A stretch of DNA of 64,000 nt from positions 124,001 through 188,000 of the forward strand of contig NZ_RSEL01000020.1 in the NCBI RefSeq assembly GCF_003958625.1, read 5' to 3'. The notes under the pieces were generated by a model. The model did no database searches and was not told the origin of the DNA. It was given only the letters and a program-made list of their open reading frames with translations. Positions 7,987 to 16,996 of this stretch are shown here, piece by piece. The stretch is from Tsuneonella rigui. GTDB taxonomy: Bacteria; Pseudomonadota; Alphaproteobacteria; Sphingomonadales; Sphingomonadaceae. The translations under genes were made by a program, and so were the position numbers. Numbering within the stretch: the stretch's first letter is position 1; each line of letters begins with the position of its first letter.

Positions 7987-8418
7987 GTGGCTCCCGCTCC
8001 CGTGCAGGCAGCGGCGCCAGCGCAGGCTGCTCCGGCCGCGGCCCCGCGCGCGCAGCGGGTCTGCCTGCTGGTCGACGATTCGCGGATGATCCGCAAAGTC
8101 GCCCGCCGCATCGTGGAAGGCGCTGGCTATTCGGTGGTCGAGGCCGAAAACGGCGAAGAGGGCCTCGCCCGCTGCCGCGGCGCGATGCCCGACCTCGTGA
8201 TCACCGACTGGAACATGCCGGTGATGAGTGGGATCGAATTCGTCACCGCGCTGCGCGCCATTCCGACCAGCACGCCGCCCAAGGTGGTGTTCTGCACCAC
8301 CAACTCGGGCGCACGCGACATCCACAAGGGCATCGAGGCCGGCGCCGACGAATACGTCATCAAGCCGTTCGACGAGGCCGCGCTGATGAGCCGGCTGCAG
8401 GCGGTGGGCGCGGCCTGA
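7987..8418 (+). CDS. Single-domain response regulator (CheY-like)
   Basis: A receiver domain with no output domain. Acidic pair Asp30-Asp31 (LLVDDSRMIRKV), phospho-acceptor Asp74 (VITDWNMPVMSG), the switch Thr in VFCTTNS and Lys126 in YVIKPF are all present, so it should be phosphorylated. Coordinates are given from the GTG at 7987, but this start has no ribosome binding site. The frame stays open back to an ATT at 7927 giving MHSLIKRLNGAPPRADIPQP, preceded by AAGAGGAG at good spacing and overlapping the upstream gene by 13 nt. The Ala/Pro linker (APAPVQAAAPAQ) would then join a short basic helix to the receiver. No kinase is nearby. Confidence 0.85.
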   Translation: MAPAPVQAAAPAQAAPAAAPRAQRVCLLVDDSRMIRKVARRIVEGAGYSVVEAENGEEGLARCRGAMPDLVITDWNMPVMSGIEFVTALRAIPTSTPPKVVFCTTNSGARDIHKGIEAGADEYVIKPFDEAALMSRLQAVGAA

Positions 8419-8428
8419 CCGTCTGACA

Positions 8429-9208
8429 TTACTGCGGCGCGCGCAGGACGACGATCAGTCTGGCGCCCTCTGGCTGACCCGCACCGGCCGCCAGCCGCAC
8501 CGCATCGGCGCGCGCGCGAATGAGAATACTTCCGGGCACTTCGGGATCGTGCATAACAGCGTCCGCCGTGCCGAGCAGGCGCGCCTCGCGCAGCGTAAGA
8601 TCGTCTGGGTCCTCTGATCTCAGTTGAACCTCGACAGTCTGACCGCCCGAGGTTTCATCGCTCCCGTTCAGCCAGTTCTCGACCTTGCCGCTAGCGTCCT
8701 GATCGAATGGATCGAGCACGCCCCCGTTTGTCAACGCGGCGTCGAGCGCTGCGCGCCGTGCAGTGGGATCGGGCCAGCGTTCGCGCATCCGTCCGCGTGC
8801 CGCGTGCAGGGCATCCGCGAGCGCGCCGAGGGTGTGCGGTAAGATCGCTTCAAGCCGCAACCGCAATTGCTTGGCGAGCCCAGCTGATGCGCCGCCGGTG
8901 CCGACGGCCACCAGCACCGGGCCGCGCTCCAGCACGCTCGGAACAGTGAAATCGCACAGTTCGGGCCGATCGGTCACGTTGACCAGCAGGCCCTTGCCCC
9001 GCAACCGCAGCGCCGCCGCTTCGGCCGCAGGCGGATCGTCGAGCGCGACGAAAGCCAGTCGCGCATGATGTGCCTCGGTTTCGCCGCAGCACATTCCCCC
9101 GGCGCGCTCGACCAGGCGGCGCTTGGCATCCGCCGCATGGCCGTCGCCCACTACCACCACGCGCTGTCCAGCCACGCGGTGGAACAGCGGGAGGATGTTC
9201 AGAGCCAC
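8429..9208 (-). CDS. cysG: Siroheme synthase-like: precorrin-2 dehydrogenase/ferrochelatase with truncated methylase remnant
   Basis: The first ~205 residues match the CysG/Met8 module that oxidises precorrin-2 with NAD and inserts iron to make siroheme: a Rossmann start (LFHRVAGQRVVVVGDGHAA), LLVNVTDRPELCDFTVPSV and the VAVGTGGASAGLAKQLR loop, then a dimerisation helix region. The last ~55 residues (DPDDLTLREARLLGTADAVMHDP) look like the opening of a uroporphyrinogen methyltransferase domain, cut off at about a quarter of its length. The gene therefore looks like a trimmed CysG. GTG start at 9208 overlaps the end of lysA by 10 nt. Gene symbol is by family only. Confidence 0.8.
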   Translation of the reverse strand: MALNILPLFHRVAGQRVVVVGDGHAADAKRRLVERAGGMCCGETEAHHARLAFVALDDPPAAEAAALRLRGKGLLVNVTDRPELCDFTVPSVLERGPVLVAVGTGGASAGLAKQLRLRLEAILPHTLGALADALHAARGRMRERWPDPTARRAALDAALTNGGVLDPFDQDASGKVENWLNGSDETSGGQTVEVQLRSEDPDDLTLREARLLGTADAVMHDPEVPGSILIRARADAVRLAAGAGQPEGARLIVVLRAPQ

Positions 9209-10458
9209 TCAGGCACTCGCTCGGCGTCCATGATCGCCTGCGGATCGATCCGGTCCGCAACGACCGCGAACCGATCGCCGTCGACCAGCACTTCGGGCAC
9301 GAATCCGCGGCTGTTGTAACTCGACGCCATCGTCGCGCCGTAGGCACCCGCGGTACGGAACACGGCGAGGTCGCCGGTCGCAAGCGCGTCGATTTCGCGG
9401 TCCATCGCGAAGGTATCGCCGGTCTCGCAGATCGGTCCCACGATGTGCGCCGTCATCCGTTCACCGCTCGGCGCGACCGCGTCGAAATCGTGCCACGCGC
9501 CATACATCGCCGGGCGCATGAGGTCGTTCATCGCCGCATCGACTACGACGAACGGCGGCCCGTTGCCGCTGCGCTTGGTGCGCACCACGCGGGTCAGCAG
9601 GACGCCTGCGTTGCCCGCAATCACCCGGCCGGGTTCGAACATCAGTTGGACGTTCCAACCTTGCGTCGCGCGCGCCACCATCGCGCCGTACTCGGCGGGG
9701 GTGGGCGTCTCCTCGTTCTTCCGATAGGGCACACCAAGTCCGCCGCCGAGATCGGCGTGAGTGACCGTGCAGCCGCGCGCGCGCAACTCCTCGATCAGCG
9801 CACCGACCTTGCCGAAAGCCGTTTCGAGCGGCTCCAATTCGGTCAACTGGCTGCCGATGTGCACGGCGACGCCGCGCATCTCGAGCCCCGGCAGCACCGC
9901 CAGCGCCGCGTAGATTTCCGCCGCACGGTCGAGCGGCACGCCGAACTTGTTCTCGCGCTTGCCGGTCGAGATCTTCTCGTGCGTTCTGGCGTCGACGTCA
10001 GGGTTCACCCGCAGCGCGGAGGGCACGCGGCGGCCGAGCCCGTGGGCGATCACGGAGAGCTCATAGCCCTCTTCTTCAGACTCGAGGTTGAACTGGCCGA
10101 TCCCCGCCTCGATACCTTGGATCAGCTCGGCATGCGTCTTGCCGACGCCCGAGAACACCACCTCCGCCGCCCGCATCCCTGCGGCGAGCGCGCGGGTCAG
10201 CTCACCGCCCGAAACCACATCGGCGCCGAAGCCCTCGTCACCCAGCACCTTCAGCACCGCCAGGTTGGGGTTAGCCTTCACCGCGAACGCGATGTGCGGG
10301 TTGTCGAGCGCCGACAGGCCGTCGCGAAAAACCCGCGCATGGCGGATCAGCGTGGCGCGCGAATAGACGTACACCGGGGTGCCGACCGCCTCGGCGATCG
10401 CGGCCAGCGGCACGTCCTCGACGTGAAGCACGCCGTTCTTGAACTGAAAATGATCCAT
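9199..10458 (-). CDS. lysA: Diaminopimelate decarboxylase
   Basis: Decarboxylates meso-diaminopimelate to lysine, last step of lysine synthesis; PLP enzyme of the alanine-racemase fold. The 419-residue protein has the PLP lysine at about K61 in HIAFAVKANPNLAVL, HIGSQLTELEP, the glycine-rich LGGGLGVPY phosphate-binding loop and the active-site Cys in GPICETGDTFA supplied across the dimer. ATG 10458 (MDHFQFKNG) is chosen on homology; the further upstream start at 10500 adds residues without similarity. It follows the argH-lipoprotein pair on the same strand after 85 nt. Confidence 0.95.
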   Translation of the reverse strand: MDHFQFKNGVLHVEDVPLAAIAEAVGTPVYVYSRATLIRHARVFRDGLSALDNPHIAFAVKANPNLAVLKVLGDEGFGADVVSGGELTRALAAGMRAAEVVFSGVGKTHAELIQGIEAGIGQFNLESEEEGYELSVIAHGLGRRVPSALRVNPDVDARTHEKISTGKRENKFGVPLDRAAEIYAALAVLPGLEMRGVAVHIGSQLTELEPLETAFGKVGALIEELRARGCTVTHADLGGGLGVPYRKNEETPTPAEYGAMVARATQGWNVQLMFEPGRVIAGNAGVLLTRVVRTKRSGNGPPFVVVDAAMNDLMRPAMYGAWHDFDAVAPSGERMTAHIVGPICETGDTFAMDREIDALATGDLAVFRTAGAYGATMASSYNSRGFVPEVLVDGDRFAVVADRIDPQAIMDAERVPEWL

Positions 10459-10543
10459 CGGCGGCGCGCTTAGCCGTTCGCCGGCGGGCAAGTCGAGCAA
10501 GCGATGCTTGTCCGGCTATGGCTTACGGTTATCCGCGCGCGGT

Positions 10544-10780
10544 TCACTCTGGCGGGAGGTCGAACGCGTCGTCCTCGCGCTCCTCGGACCGCTTGCGCAG
10601 CTCGACCGAGCGGGGCGGGGCGGCGAGCGGATCGAGTTCGAGCAGCTTCTCGGTGTCGGGCTGCGCCTTGGCACCCAATGGCGGCGGCGGGAGCGTGTGC
10701 CCCGCGAGCGGTTCCAGCTCGGCCTTCTGCCCGCATGCTGCGAGCAAGAGCACAGCGGTGAGGGGAACGATCCGGCGCAT
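10544..10780 (-). CDS. Small lipoprotein between argH and lysA
   Basis: A 78-residue product with a signal peptide and clear lipobox (LLLAACGQK), then a short proline-rich charged tail with no evident fold (PPPPLGAKAQPDTEKLLEL). Small lipoproteins of this type next to lysA are common in proteobacteria (LptM/YifL-like), where the family member of E. coli assists the LPS transporter LptD; that role here is inference from position and size. The start may be ATG 10780 or GTG 10783; either overlaps the argH stop (TGATG or GTGA), so translation is probably coupled. Confidence 0.8.
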   Translation of the reverse strand: MRRIVPLTAVLLLAACGQKAELEPLAGHTLPPPPLGAKAQPDTEKLLELDPLAAPPRSVELRKRSEEREDDAFDLPPE

Positions 10781-12192
10781 CACGACTCCATGTCCAGCGC
10801 CTGGCGCGCCGCGGCCACCTGCTCCCGTACCCGCACCGGCGCGGTTCCGCCATAGCTGGCGCGCACCGCGACCGAGCTGTCGACCGACAGCGCGCCGAAT
10901 ACGCGCTGGTCGATCCGCGGGTCGATCTCGCGCAGTTGGTCGAGCGACAGCGCGTCGAGCGCCACGCCCTTGCTTTCGGCAAGCTTCACCGCAGAACCGG
11001 TAATGTGGTGCGCCTCGCGGAACGGCACGTCGGCTTCCCGCACCAGCCAGTCGGCGAGATCGGTCGCAGTGGCGTAGCCGAGCTCCGCCGCCGCGCGCAT
11101 CCGGTCGGTGCGGAAGGTCGCGTCCGCGATCATGCCGGTCATCGCCGCAATCGACAGCCCGAGCAGGCCGTGCGCCTCGAACACCGGCGGCTTATCGTCC
11201 TGCATGTCCTTCGAATAGGCGAGGGGAAGCCCCTTCATCGTCACCATCAGGCTGGTCAGGCAGCCGATGATGCGCCCCGCATGCCCGCGCACGAGTTCGG
11301 CCGCGTCGGGGTTCTTCTTCTGCGGCATGATCGAACTGCCGGTGCTGAGGGCATCGGGCAGGCGGACGAAGCCGAACGGCTGGCTCGCCCACAGGATCAA
11401 CTCCTCCGCCAACCGCGAGAGGTGCAGTGCGCACTGCGCGGCCGCCTGCAGATAATCGAGCGCGAAGTCGCGGTCGGACACCGCATCGAGGCTGTTGGCC
11501 GTCGGCCGCGCGAAGCCGAGCGCATTCGCCGTCGCATCCCGGTCGAGCGGGAAGCCGGTGCCGGCCAGCGCCGCGCTCCCAAGCGGACACTCGTCCATCC
11601 GCGCGCGCGCATCGGCGAAGCGGCTGCGGTCGCGCCGGATCATCTCGTAGTAAGCGAGCAGGTGATGCCCCAGCGTCACCGGCTGCGCCGCCTGCAGGTG
11701 GGTAAAGCCCGGCATGACGCTGTCGGCATGCTCGCCTGCGCGGGTTACGAGCGCGCGCTGCAATTCGACCAGGCCCGCCTCGACCTGTTCGCACGCGTCG
11801 CGGACCCACAGGCGGAAGTCGGTCGCGACCTGGTCGTTGCGGCTGCGCGCGGTGTGAAGGCGGCCGGCCGCGGGGCCGATCAGCTCGGCGAGCCGGCTCT
11901 CGGTGACCATGTGGATGTCTTCAAGATCGAGGTTCTCGGACACGCCATTCGCCTCGTACTCGGCGGCGATCCGATCGAGCCCTTCGGCGATCGTGCGCGC
12001 GTCCTCGGCCGAGACGATTCCTTGCGCGCCGAGCATCGCGACGTGCGCCTTCGACGCGGCGATGTCCTGCCGCCACAACGCCTTGTCGAACGGGATCGAG
12101 GCGTTGATTTCGCGCATGATCGCGCTAGGCCCCGCGGCGAACCGCCCGCCCCACATGGAGTTCGCCCCGGTGTCTGTCCGCTTGTCGCTCAC
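10780..12192 (-). CDS. argH: Argininosuccinate lyase
   Basis: Splits argininosuccinate into arginine and fumarate, last step of arginine synthesis. The ~470-residue protein starts near [18 protein letters not shown] and carries the superfamily signature [11 protein letters not shown] with the flexible catalytic loop, [10 protein letters not shown] and the [17 protein letters not shown] region. The GTG at 12192 ([16 protein letters not shown]) fits alphaproteobacterial relatives; ATG 12156 is a shorter alternative. Either way the gene start overlaps that of the divergent thioredoxin-like gene, so the two promoters must lie inside each other's coding sequence. The downstream lipoprotein overlaps the stop. 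Confidence 0.95.
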   Translation of the reverse strand: MSDKRTDTGANSMWGGRFAAGPSAIMREINASIPFDKALWRQDIAASKAHVAMLGAQGIVSAEDARTIAEGLDRIAAEYEANGVSENLDLEDIHMVTESRLAELIGPAAGRLHTARSRNDQVATDFRLWVRDACEQVEAGLVELQRALVTRAGEHADSVMPGFTHLQAAQPVTLGHHLLAYYEMIRRDRSRFADARARMDECPLGSAALAGTGFPLDRDATANALGFARPTANSLDAVSDRDFALDYLQAAAQCALHLSRLAEELILWASQPFGFVRLPDALSTGSSIMPQKKNPDAAELVRGHAGRIIGCLTSLMVTMKGLPLAYSKDMQDDKPPVFEAHGLLGLSIAAMTGMIADATFRTDRMRAAAELGYATATDLADWLVREADVPFREAHHITGSAVKLAESKGVALDALSLDQLREIDPRIDQRVFGALSVDSSVAVRASYGGTAPVRVREQVAAARQALDMES

Positions 12193-12739
12193 ACTTGTTC
12201 TTTCGGCTGCACTGTTGGCCGCGTGCAGTAAGGAAGAGCCCGCCCCGCCGCAAGAACAGGCCGGCGGCCAGACGCTGACGGGCAAGATCGACCGCAGCCA
12301 CGCGGGCGACCTGCTGCCGGCGGCCGCGCTGAGCGATCCGACGGGCAAGACGCTGAACACCGGCGCGCTGTCGGGCAAGCCGGTGCTGCTCAACCTCTGG
12401 GCCACCTGGTGCGCGCCGTGCGTCAAGGAAATGCCGACGCTCGACGCGCTGGCGGGTGAATACGACGGCAAACTGCGCGTGCTGACCGCGAGCCAGGACC
12501 TCGAAGGCGCGAGCAAGGTGGTACCGTTCTTCGCGGACAAGAAGTTCGCGCACCTCGAACCCTGGCTCGACCGCGAGAACGCCCTCAGTACCGCGCTCGG
12601 CGGCGACGGCGTGCTGCCGACGACGGTGCTGTACGACGCGGGCGGTCAGGAAGTGGCGCGGGTGGTCGGCGGATTCGACTGGGAAAGCCCGGAGGCCAAG
12701 GCGCTGGTCGACGAGGCGGTTGGCGCGAGCGCCTCGTAG
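12155..12739 (+). CDS. TlpA-like thiol:disulfide lipoprotein
   Basis: A 194-residue membrane-anchored periplasmic thioredoxin-fold protein. Leader [14 protein letters not shown] gives a lipobox at Cys24. The thioredoxin domain contains the redox motif WCAPC (Cys86, Cys89) in [18 protein letters not shown], followed by the cis-Pro region [10 protein letters not shown]. TlpA-type proteins reduce apo-cytochrome c or copper-site proteins; the exact partner is not shown. ATG 12155 or GTG 12170 may start it. Its first bases overlap divergent argH, and its last 94 bases overlap the 3' end of the FAD monooxygenase gene on the other strand. Confidence 0.88.
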   Translation: MEFAPVSVRLSLTLVLSAALLAACSKEEPAPPQEQAGGQTLTGKIDRSHAGDLLPAAALSDPTGKTLNTGALSGKPVLLNLWATWCAPCVKEMPTLDALAGEYDGKLRVLTASQDLEGASKVVPFFADKKFAHLEPWLDRENALSTALGGDGVLPTTVLYDAGGQEVARVVGGFDWESPEAKALVDEAVGASAS

Positions 12740-13941
12740 TCCGGCACCGCCAGGCCAAGCTCAGCCAGCGGGGCACCGAACAGACCGGTCACCAGCAGTG
12801 CCTGGATCTTGCTCACTGGCCACAGGCGCGAAACCGGCGCCAGCACCCGGTCGCGGATTGCCGCCGGGAAACTTGCCGATGACTGATACAATGGCGTGAA
12901 TGCCGCGGTCAGCGCCTGGTAGAGCGCGACGTGGCCGCTGCGCCAGCCGAACGCGAGGCGGAGGCCTTCCGCCAGCGACGGGGCCGCTTCGATGCCCACG
13001 GCCAACGCCCAGGCGTCGAGCAGCGCCATGTTGGCACCCTGACCAAGCTGCGGGCTCGCCGAATGCCACGCGTCGCCGATGCGAATAAGCGCGGGCTCCC
13101 GCGGTTGCCGCGCTGTCCGGTGCGAATACCGGGCGAACACGAGCTGCTCCGGAGTGGATATTTGCGCCAGGATCGGCTCGCACGCCGGCCACAGGGCTCG
13201 TACCTGTTCCTTCCAAGCCTCTAGCCCACCGTCGCGCCAGTCTTGGTATGCATCGCCGCGCAACGACCAGAAGAAGGACGCCTCGCGATTGTCTTCCGGG
13301 TCGCGCCGCCCGGTCGGCAGGACGCCGACCATCTGCTCCGCTTTGAAGTAGCGCTGCTCGAGCAACTGCTCATCGAACCCGCAGTTGTGCGGCCATTGCA
13401 CGGTCGCCCACAGCGCGCCGAACGGCAGTGGCGAGAAAGCTCGTTTGGACAGCGGGGAGCGCGCACCGAGAGCGTCGACGACCAGATCGAACGGGTCGCT
13501 CATCGAGCCGTCAACAAACACGATCGCCCGCTTGCCGCTCGCGCTTGCGGTTGCGGCGATGACCGCGCCGCCGACGAAGGCGATGCCCGCACGCGTGACC
13601 TCTTGATGCAAGACGTCGAACAGGCTGGCGCGATGGATGCCGAGCCCGAAGATGCCGGGCCGGCCAAGGTCTGCATAGCGCGCGTCGAGCACGGTCCTGC
13701 CGTGCTTATTGAGCCCGCGAAGCGCGCGGATCGGCGCGCCCCTTCGCACGGCCGCTTCGGTCAGCCCCAGCCGGTCGAGCACGGCCAGACCGGTCGGCTG
13801 GAGCATCAGGCCCGACCCCAGCGGCTGCGGGTTCTCGAAGCGATCGAACAGGGTAACGTCGTGTCCCTGCCGGTGGAGCAGCAGCGCCGCGGCCAGACCA
13901 GCGGGCCCGCACCCGGCGATGGCGATCCGGTAGGGCTTCAT
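12646..13941 (-). CDS. FAD-dependent monooxygenase (PHBH fold)
   Basis: A 431-residue flavoprotein. N-terminal GxGxxG (AIAGCGPAGLAAALLL) binds FAD, the DG-type motif is replaced by LVVDALGARSPLS, and GDAWHSASPQLGQGANMALLDAWAL is the conserved GD motif closing the FAD site. This is the p-hydroxybenzoate-hydroxylase type; relatives hydroxylate aromatic or quinone substrates, but substrate cannot be read here. The long C-terminal section (about 350-431) contains hydrophobic helices that might associate with membrane. ATG 13941 starts 25 nt beyond tRNA-Val on the same strand. The 3' end overlaps the thioredoxin-like gene by 94 nt tail-to-tail. Confidence 0.82.
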   Translation of the reverse strand: MKPYRIAIAGCGPAGLAAALLLHRQGHDVTLFDRFENPQPLGSGLMLQPTGLAVLDRLGLTEAAVRRGAPIRALRGLNKHGRTVLDARYADLGRPGIFGLGIHRASLFDVLHQEVTRAGIAFVGGAVIAATASASGKRAIVFVDGSMSDPFDLVVDALGARSPLSKRAFSPLPFGALWATVQWPHNCGFDEQLLEQRYFKAEQMVGVLPTGRRDPEDNREASFFWSLRGDAYQDWRDGGLEAWKEQVRALWPACEPILAQISTPEQLVFARYSHRTARQPREPALIRIGDAWHSASPQLGQGANMALLDAWALAVGIEAAPSLAEGLRLAFGWRSGHVALYQALTAAFTPLYQSSASFPAAIRDRVLAPVSRLWPVSKIQALLVTGLFGAPLAELGLAVPDYEALAPTASSTSALASGLSQSNPPTTRATS

Positions 13942-13966
13942 GTCGTGCGCTGGCGGAGTTCGCGCG

Positions 13967-14039
13967 TGGGCGATGACGGGCTCGAACCGCCGACATCCTC
14001 CGTGTAAAGGAGGCGCTCTACCAACTGAGCTAATCGCCC
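13967..14039 (-). tRNA. tRNA-Val (anticodon UAC)
   Basis: On the minus strand the 73 nt fold into a standard cloverleaf: 7-bp acceptor stem GGGCGAT/ATCGCCC with discriminator A, D-arm AGCTCAGTTGGTAGAGC, anticodon stem CCTCC/GGAGG with loop TTTACAC (anticodon TAC), and T-arm with GGTTCGAGCC. The CCA end is not encoded (CGC follows). No direct repeat or integrase lies beside it. Confidence 0.97.
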
Positions 14040-14098
14040 CACGCCGGGCGGCTTCTAGTCGGGTTTCACAGGGCGTCAATCGCGGCTAGGGCGCGGCC

Positions 14099-15073
14099 AT
14101 GCAACCACCCCGTCTCCGCATTCTCGCCACCGGCGGCACTATCGCCGGGAGTGCGGGCTCCGCGCTGGAGCGCGGCTATCGTCCGGGTCAGATCGGCGCG
14201 GCCGATTTGCTAGCGGCGGCTAAGGGTCTTGGCCTCTCCGCCACGTTCGAGGGGCGTGAGATCGCAGCCATCGGGTCGCAAGACATCGGCTGGCGCGAGT
14301 GGGACGCGCTGCACCGCGAGATCGAGGCCGCGCTGACGGACGAGGGCGTCGATGGCGTCATCGTCACGCATGGCACTGATACCGCGGAGGAAACCGCGTT
14401 CCTGCTCGACCTGACCTTGTCGGCGGGCAAGCCGGTAGTGCTGGTGGGCGCGATGCGGCCGGCCGATGCGGTCGGCAGCGACGGCATGCGCAATCTCGCC
14501 AATGCGGTGCGGGTCGCGGGCGATCCTGCGGCGGCGGGGCGGGGCGTGCTGGTGGTGATGAGCGACCAAGTGTTCGCCGCGATCGACGTGCGCAAGGCGG
14601 CGACGGGCGGCGCGGAGGCGTTTCGCGGGTTCCCGCGCGGGCCGATCGCGAACGTCACGCCGACCTCGCTCGACTGGTTCGGGCCGGCCGAGCGCACAGG
14701 CAGGCCCGCACGCTTCGCTTGGCCGGCAGCGCTGCCCAAGGTGCCCATCCTTTACGCTTACGCGGGGATGGACAAGGGCGAGGTCGCTTGCATGTTGTCA
14801 GGAGCGCAAGGGTCAGTGCTCGCGGGACTGGGGCAGGGCAACGCACCGGCCTCCGTGATCGAGGCGTTGGCGGCTTCGGGCGTGCCGGTGGTACGATCGA
14901 GCCGGGTCGATCAGGGTTCGGTCGACCGCAACCTCGAAGTCGACGACGATGCGCTCGGCTTCATCGCCGCACGCGGGCTAGGGCCGGCCAAGGCGCGTAT
15001 CCTGCTGCAGGTGCTGCTCGCCAGCGGGATCAGCGACCCCGCGGCGATGCAGGCGGAATTCGACCGGCGCTAG
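14099..15073 (+). CDS. L-asparaginase
   Basis: Hydrolyses asparagine to aspartate and ammonia. The 324-residue protein has both threonine signatures: LATGGTIAGS at the N terminus (catalytic Thr14) and VIVTHGTDTAEETAF (Thr93-Asp94), followed by PVVLVGAMRPADAVGSDG. There is no signal peptide, so it should act in the cytoplasm, although the motifs are those of the bacterial type I/II family. The C-terminal part (about 215-324) has VPILYAYAGMDKG and the LQVLLASG helix. ATG 14099 is the only good start. It ends five bases from the convergent dehydrogenase gene. Confidence 0.93.
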   Translation: MQPPRLRILATGGTIAGSAGSALERGYRPGQIGAADLLAAAKGLGLSATFEGREIAAIGSQDIGWREWDALHREIEAALTDEGVDGVIVTHGTDTAEETAFLLDLTLSAGKPVVLVGAMRPADAVGSDGMRNLANAVRVAGDPAAAGRGVLVVMSDQVFAAIDVRKAATGGAEAFRGFPRGPIANVTPTSLDWFGPAERTGRPARFAWPAALPKVPILYAYAGMDKGEVACMLSGAQGSVLAGLGQGNAPASVIEALAASGVPVVRSSRVDQGSVDRNLEVDDDALGFIAARGLGPAKARILLQVLLASGISDPAAMQAEFDRR

Positions 15074-15077
15074 GTGC

Positions 15078-16190
15078 TCAGCCCCACGGCGTGACGAGGT
15101 ACTTTTCGCCGGTCTTCATCTGGCGATAGTCGCTCGCAGCGTCCTTCTCGAGCATCTGCTCCAGGGTCACCTTCTGCTTGTAGCTGCTGGCGAAAGTGCC
15201 CTTGAGCCCGGCGAGCACCCGCTGGCGCATGCGGACCATTGTCTCGACACCCGCCTGCGCGAGGAACGGCGTGAGCAGCCAGCCCGACAGCGTCCAGCCG
15301 AAGCCGTAGCTCGGCGTCAAGATGGTCGGTCCGGTGTCGAGCCGGCCGTAGATGAACATCCGCTTTTGCTGGTTCGAGCCGTAGCGGTTGTAGTCCTTCA
15401 TCTTGCCGACCGCGACGCGCTCCATCGCCTTGAAGCAGGCGTCGACCGTGGTCCCGCCGCCGATCGGATCGAAGCCGTAATACGCGTCGGTCGCGTCGAT
15501 CGCTTCCATCAGCTTGGCGAGGAAGTCGCCGTCCGAGGAGTTCACCACCCATTTGGCGCCGAGATCGCGCAGTATCTGCTCCTGCTCGGGCTTGCGGACG
15601 ATGTTCACCAGCTCGATCCCGTCTTCCTGGCAGATCTTGACCAGCATCTGGCCGAGGTTGGAGGCAGCGGCAGCGTGGATGATCGCCTTCTGGCCGTCCA
15701 TCTTGGCGTTCTCGACGAAGCCCAGCGCGGTCATCGGATTGACGAACGCGCTGGCGCCTTCTTCCGAACTGATCTCGCCGAGGGGAAGGCACATGCTGGC
15801 GTCGGCGATGGCGTATTGCGAGTAGGCGTGGCCCGGGACGCAGGCGACGCGCTGGCCCATCAGGCCCTTCGCCATGTCGCTGTCGCCGGTCGCCACGACC
15901 GTGCCGGCGCCCTCGTTGCCGACGGGCAAGCGCTGGCCGTGGCGGCCCTTCATCGCCGAGTGGAAGGGCTCGGGCATCGTTGCGACGAGCTTGCCCGGGC
16001 TGTATTCGCCGGTGTCGAGATCGGCCTGACCGAGCAGGAGCGCGAGGTCCGACGGGTTGATCGGCGCGGCTTCCATCTTGACCAGCACCTGATTGCCGGT
16101 CGGATCGGGGAATTGGCTCTCGGCGACCTCGACCGTCAGCTTGCCGTCGGGGGCGAGGGTGGTGAAAAGCTGCTTGCCGGTGGTCGCCAT
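15078..16190 (-). CDS. Zinc-type alcohol dehydrogenase/quinone reductase (MDR superfamily)
   Basis: A 370-residue medium-chain dehydrogenase. The N-terminal GroES-like domain has AAPINPSDLALLLG and GNEGAGTVVATG; the Rossmann part is at about 165-300 (KAIIHAAAASNLGQMLVKICQ), with the usual GxGxxG altered to AAAASNLG. The zinc ligands of classical alcohol dehydrogenases are not evident, so it is closer to quinone oxidoreductase/trans-2-enoyl reductase relatives. The C-terminal region carries a Trp-rich stretch (YGFGWTLSGWLLTPF). Substrate unknown. Start ATG 16190 follows a GGAG-type site (GGGAGACTCAGA). Confidence 0.85.
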   Translation of the reverse strand: MATTGKQLFTTLAPDGKLTVEVAESQFPDPTGNQVLVKMEAAPINPSDLALLLGQADLDTGEYSPGKLVATMPEPFHSAMKGRHGQRLPVGNEGAGTVVATGDSDMAKGLMGQRVACVPGHAYSQYAIADASMCLPLGEISSEEGASAFVNPMTALGFVENAKMDGQKAIIHAAAASNLGQMLVKICQEDGIELVNIVRKPEQEQILRDLGAKWVVNSSDGDFLAKLMEAIDATDAYYGFDPIGGGTTVDACFKAMERVAVGKMKDYNRYGSNQQKRMFIYGRLDTGPTILTPSYGFGWTLSGWLLTPFLAQAGVETMVRMRQRVLAGLKGTFASSYKQKVTLEQMLEKDAASDYRQMKTGEKYLVTPWG

Positions 16191-16246
16191 TTCTGAGTCT
16201 CCCAGTTTCGGTTTGCAACTTTGCTAGGCGCGCCCGGAGCGATTGG

Positions 16247-16996
16247 CTAGCCCTCGCCGGGATAGAGGGCGCGCACGAAGTAAAGCCCGTGCGGCGGAGC
16301 GTTGAGACCGAGTTGCTGGCGGTCGCGCGCTGCAAGCACCTCGGCCATCCGCTCCGGCTTCCAGCGGCCCATCCCGACCAGCGCGAGGCAGCCGACCATG
16401 CTGCGCACCTGGTGATGCAGAAAGCTGCGCGCGGCAGCCTCGACGATCACCCGATCGCCCTCGCGTCTCACGTCGAGCCGGTCGAGTGTCTTGACCGGGC
16501 TCGCCGCCTGGCACTGGACCGAGCGGAAGGTGGTGAAGTCGTGCTTGCCCACCAGCGCCTGCGCGGCGCGGTGCATCGCCTCTGCATCGAGGGTGGGACC
16601 GATCTGCCACGCACGATCCTTCTCCAGCGTCAGCGGCGCGCGGCGATTGGCGATGCGGTATTCGTAAGCGCGGCCGATGCAGCTGAACCGGGCGTGCCAG
16701 TCCTCCGGCACCACCTCGCACGCGATCACGGCGATCGGATCGGGGCGGAGGTGCGCGTTGACTGCCTCCATCAGCCGGAACGGCGCGATGTTCTTCTCGA
16801 CATCGACATGCGCGCGCATCGCCAGCGCGTGGACGCCGGCGTCGGTCCGGCCCGCGGCGTGTAGCGTGACGCGCTCGCCAGTGACCGCGAATACCGCGTC
16901 CTCGACCGCCGCCTGCACCGTCGGCGCGGTGGCCTGGCGCTGGAGCCCGGCGAACGGCGTGCCGTCGAATTCGAGCGTCAACGCGAAGCGGGTCAC
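16247..16996 (-). CDS. truA: tRNA pseudouridine(38-40) synthase
   Basis: Converts U38-U40 of the anticodon arm to pseudouridine. The 249-residue protein has the TruA N terminus ([19 protein letters not shown]), catalytic Asp in [19 protein letters not shown], and the C-terminal [18 protein letters not shown] motif. GTG 16996 overlaps the fmt stop in a GTGA, so the two are translationally coupled. The family's usual length is about 250-270, so it is complete. Confidence 0.96.
   Translation of the reverse strand: MTRFALTLEFDGTPFAGLQRQATAPTVQAAVEDAVFAVTGERVTLHAAGRTDAGVHALAMRAHVDVEKNIAPFRLMEAVNAHLRPDPIAVIACEVVPEDWHARFSCIGRAYEYRIANRRAPLTLEKDRAWQIGPTLDAEAMHRAAQALVGKHDFTTFRSVQCQAASPVKTLDRLDVRREGDRVIVEAAARSFLHHQVRSMVGCLALVGMGRWKPERMAEVLAARDRQQLGLNAPPHGLYFVRALYPGEG

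Noticed and set aside
13967-14039. tRNA-Val as an integration site
   Set aside because: No integrase, no direct repeat of the tRNA 3' end and no composition change on either side.
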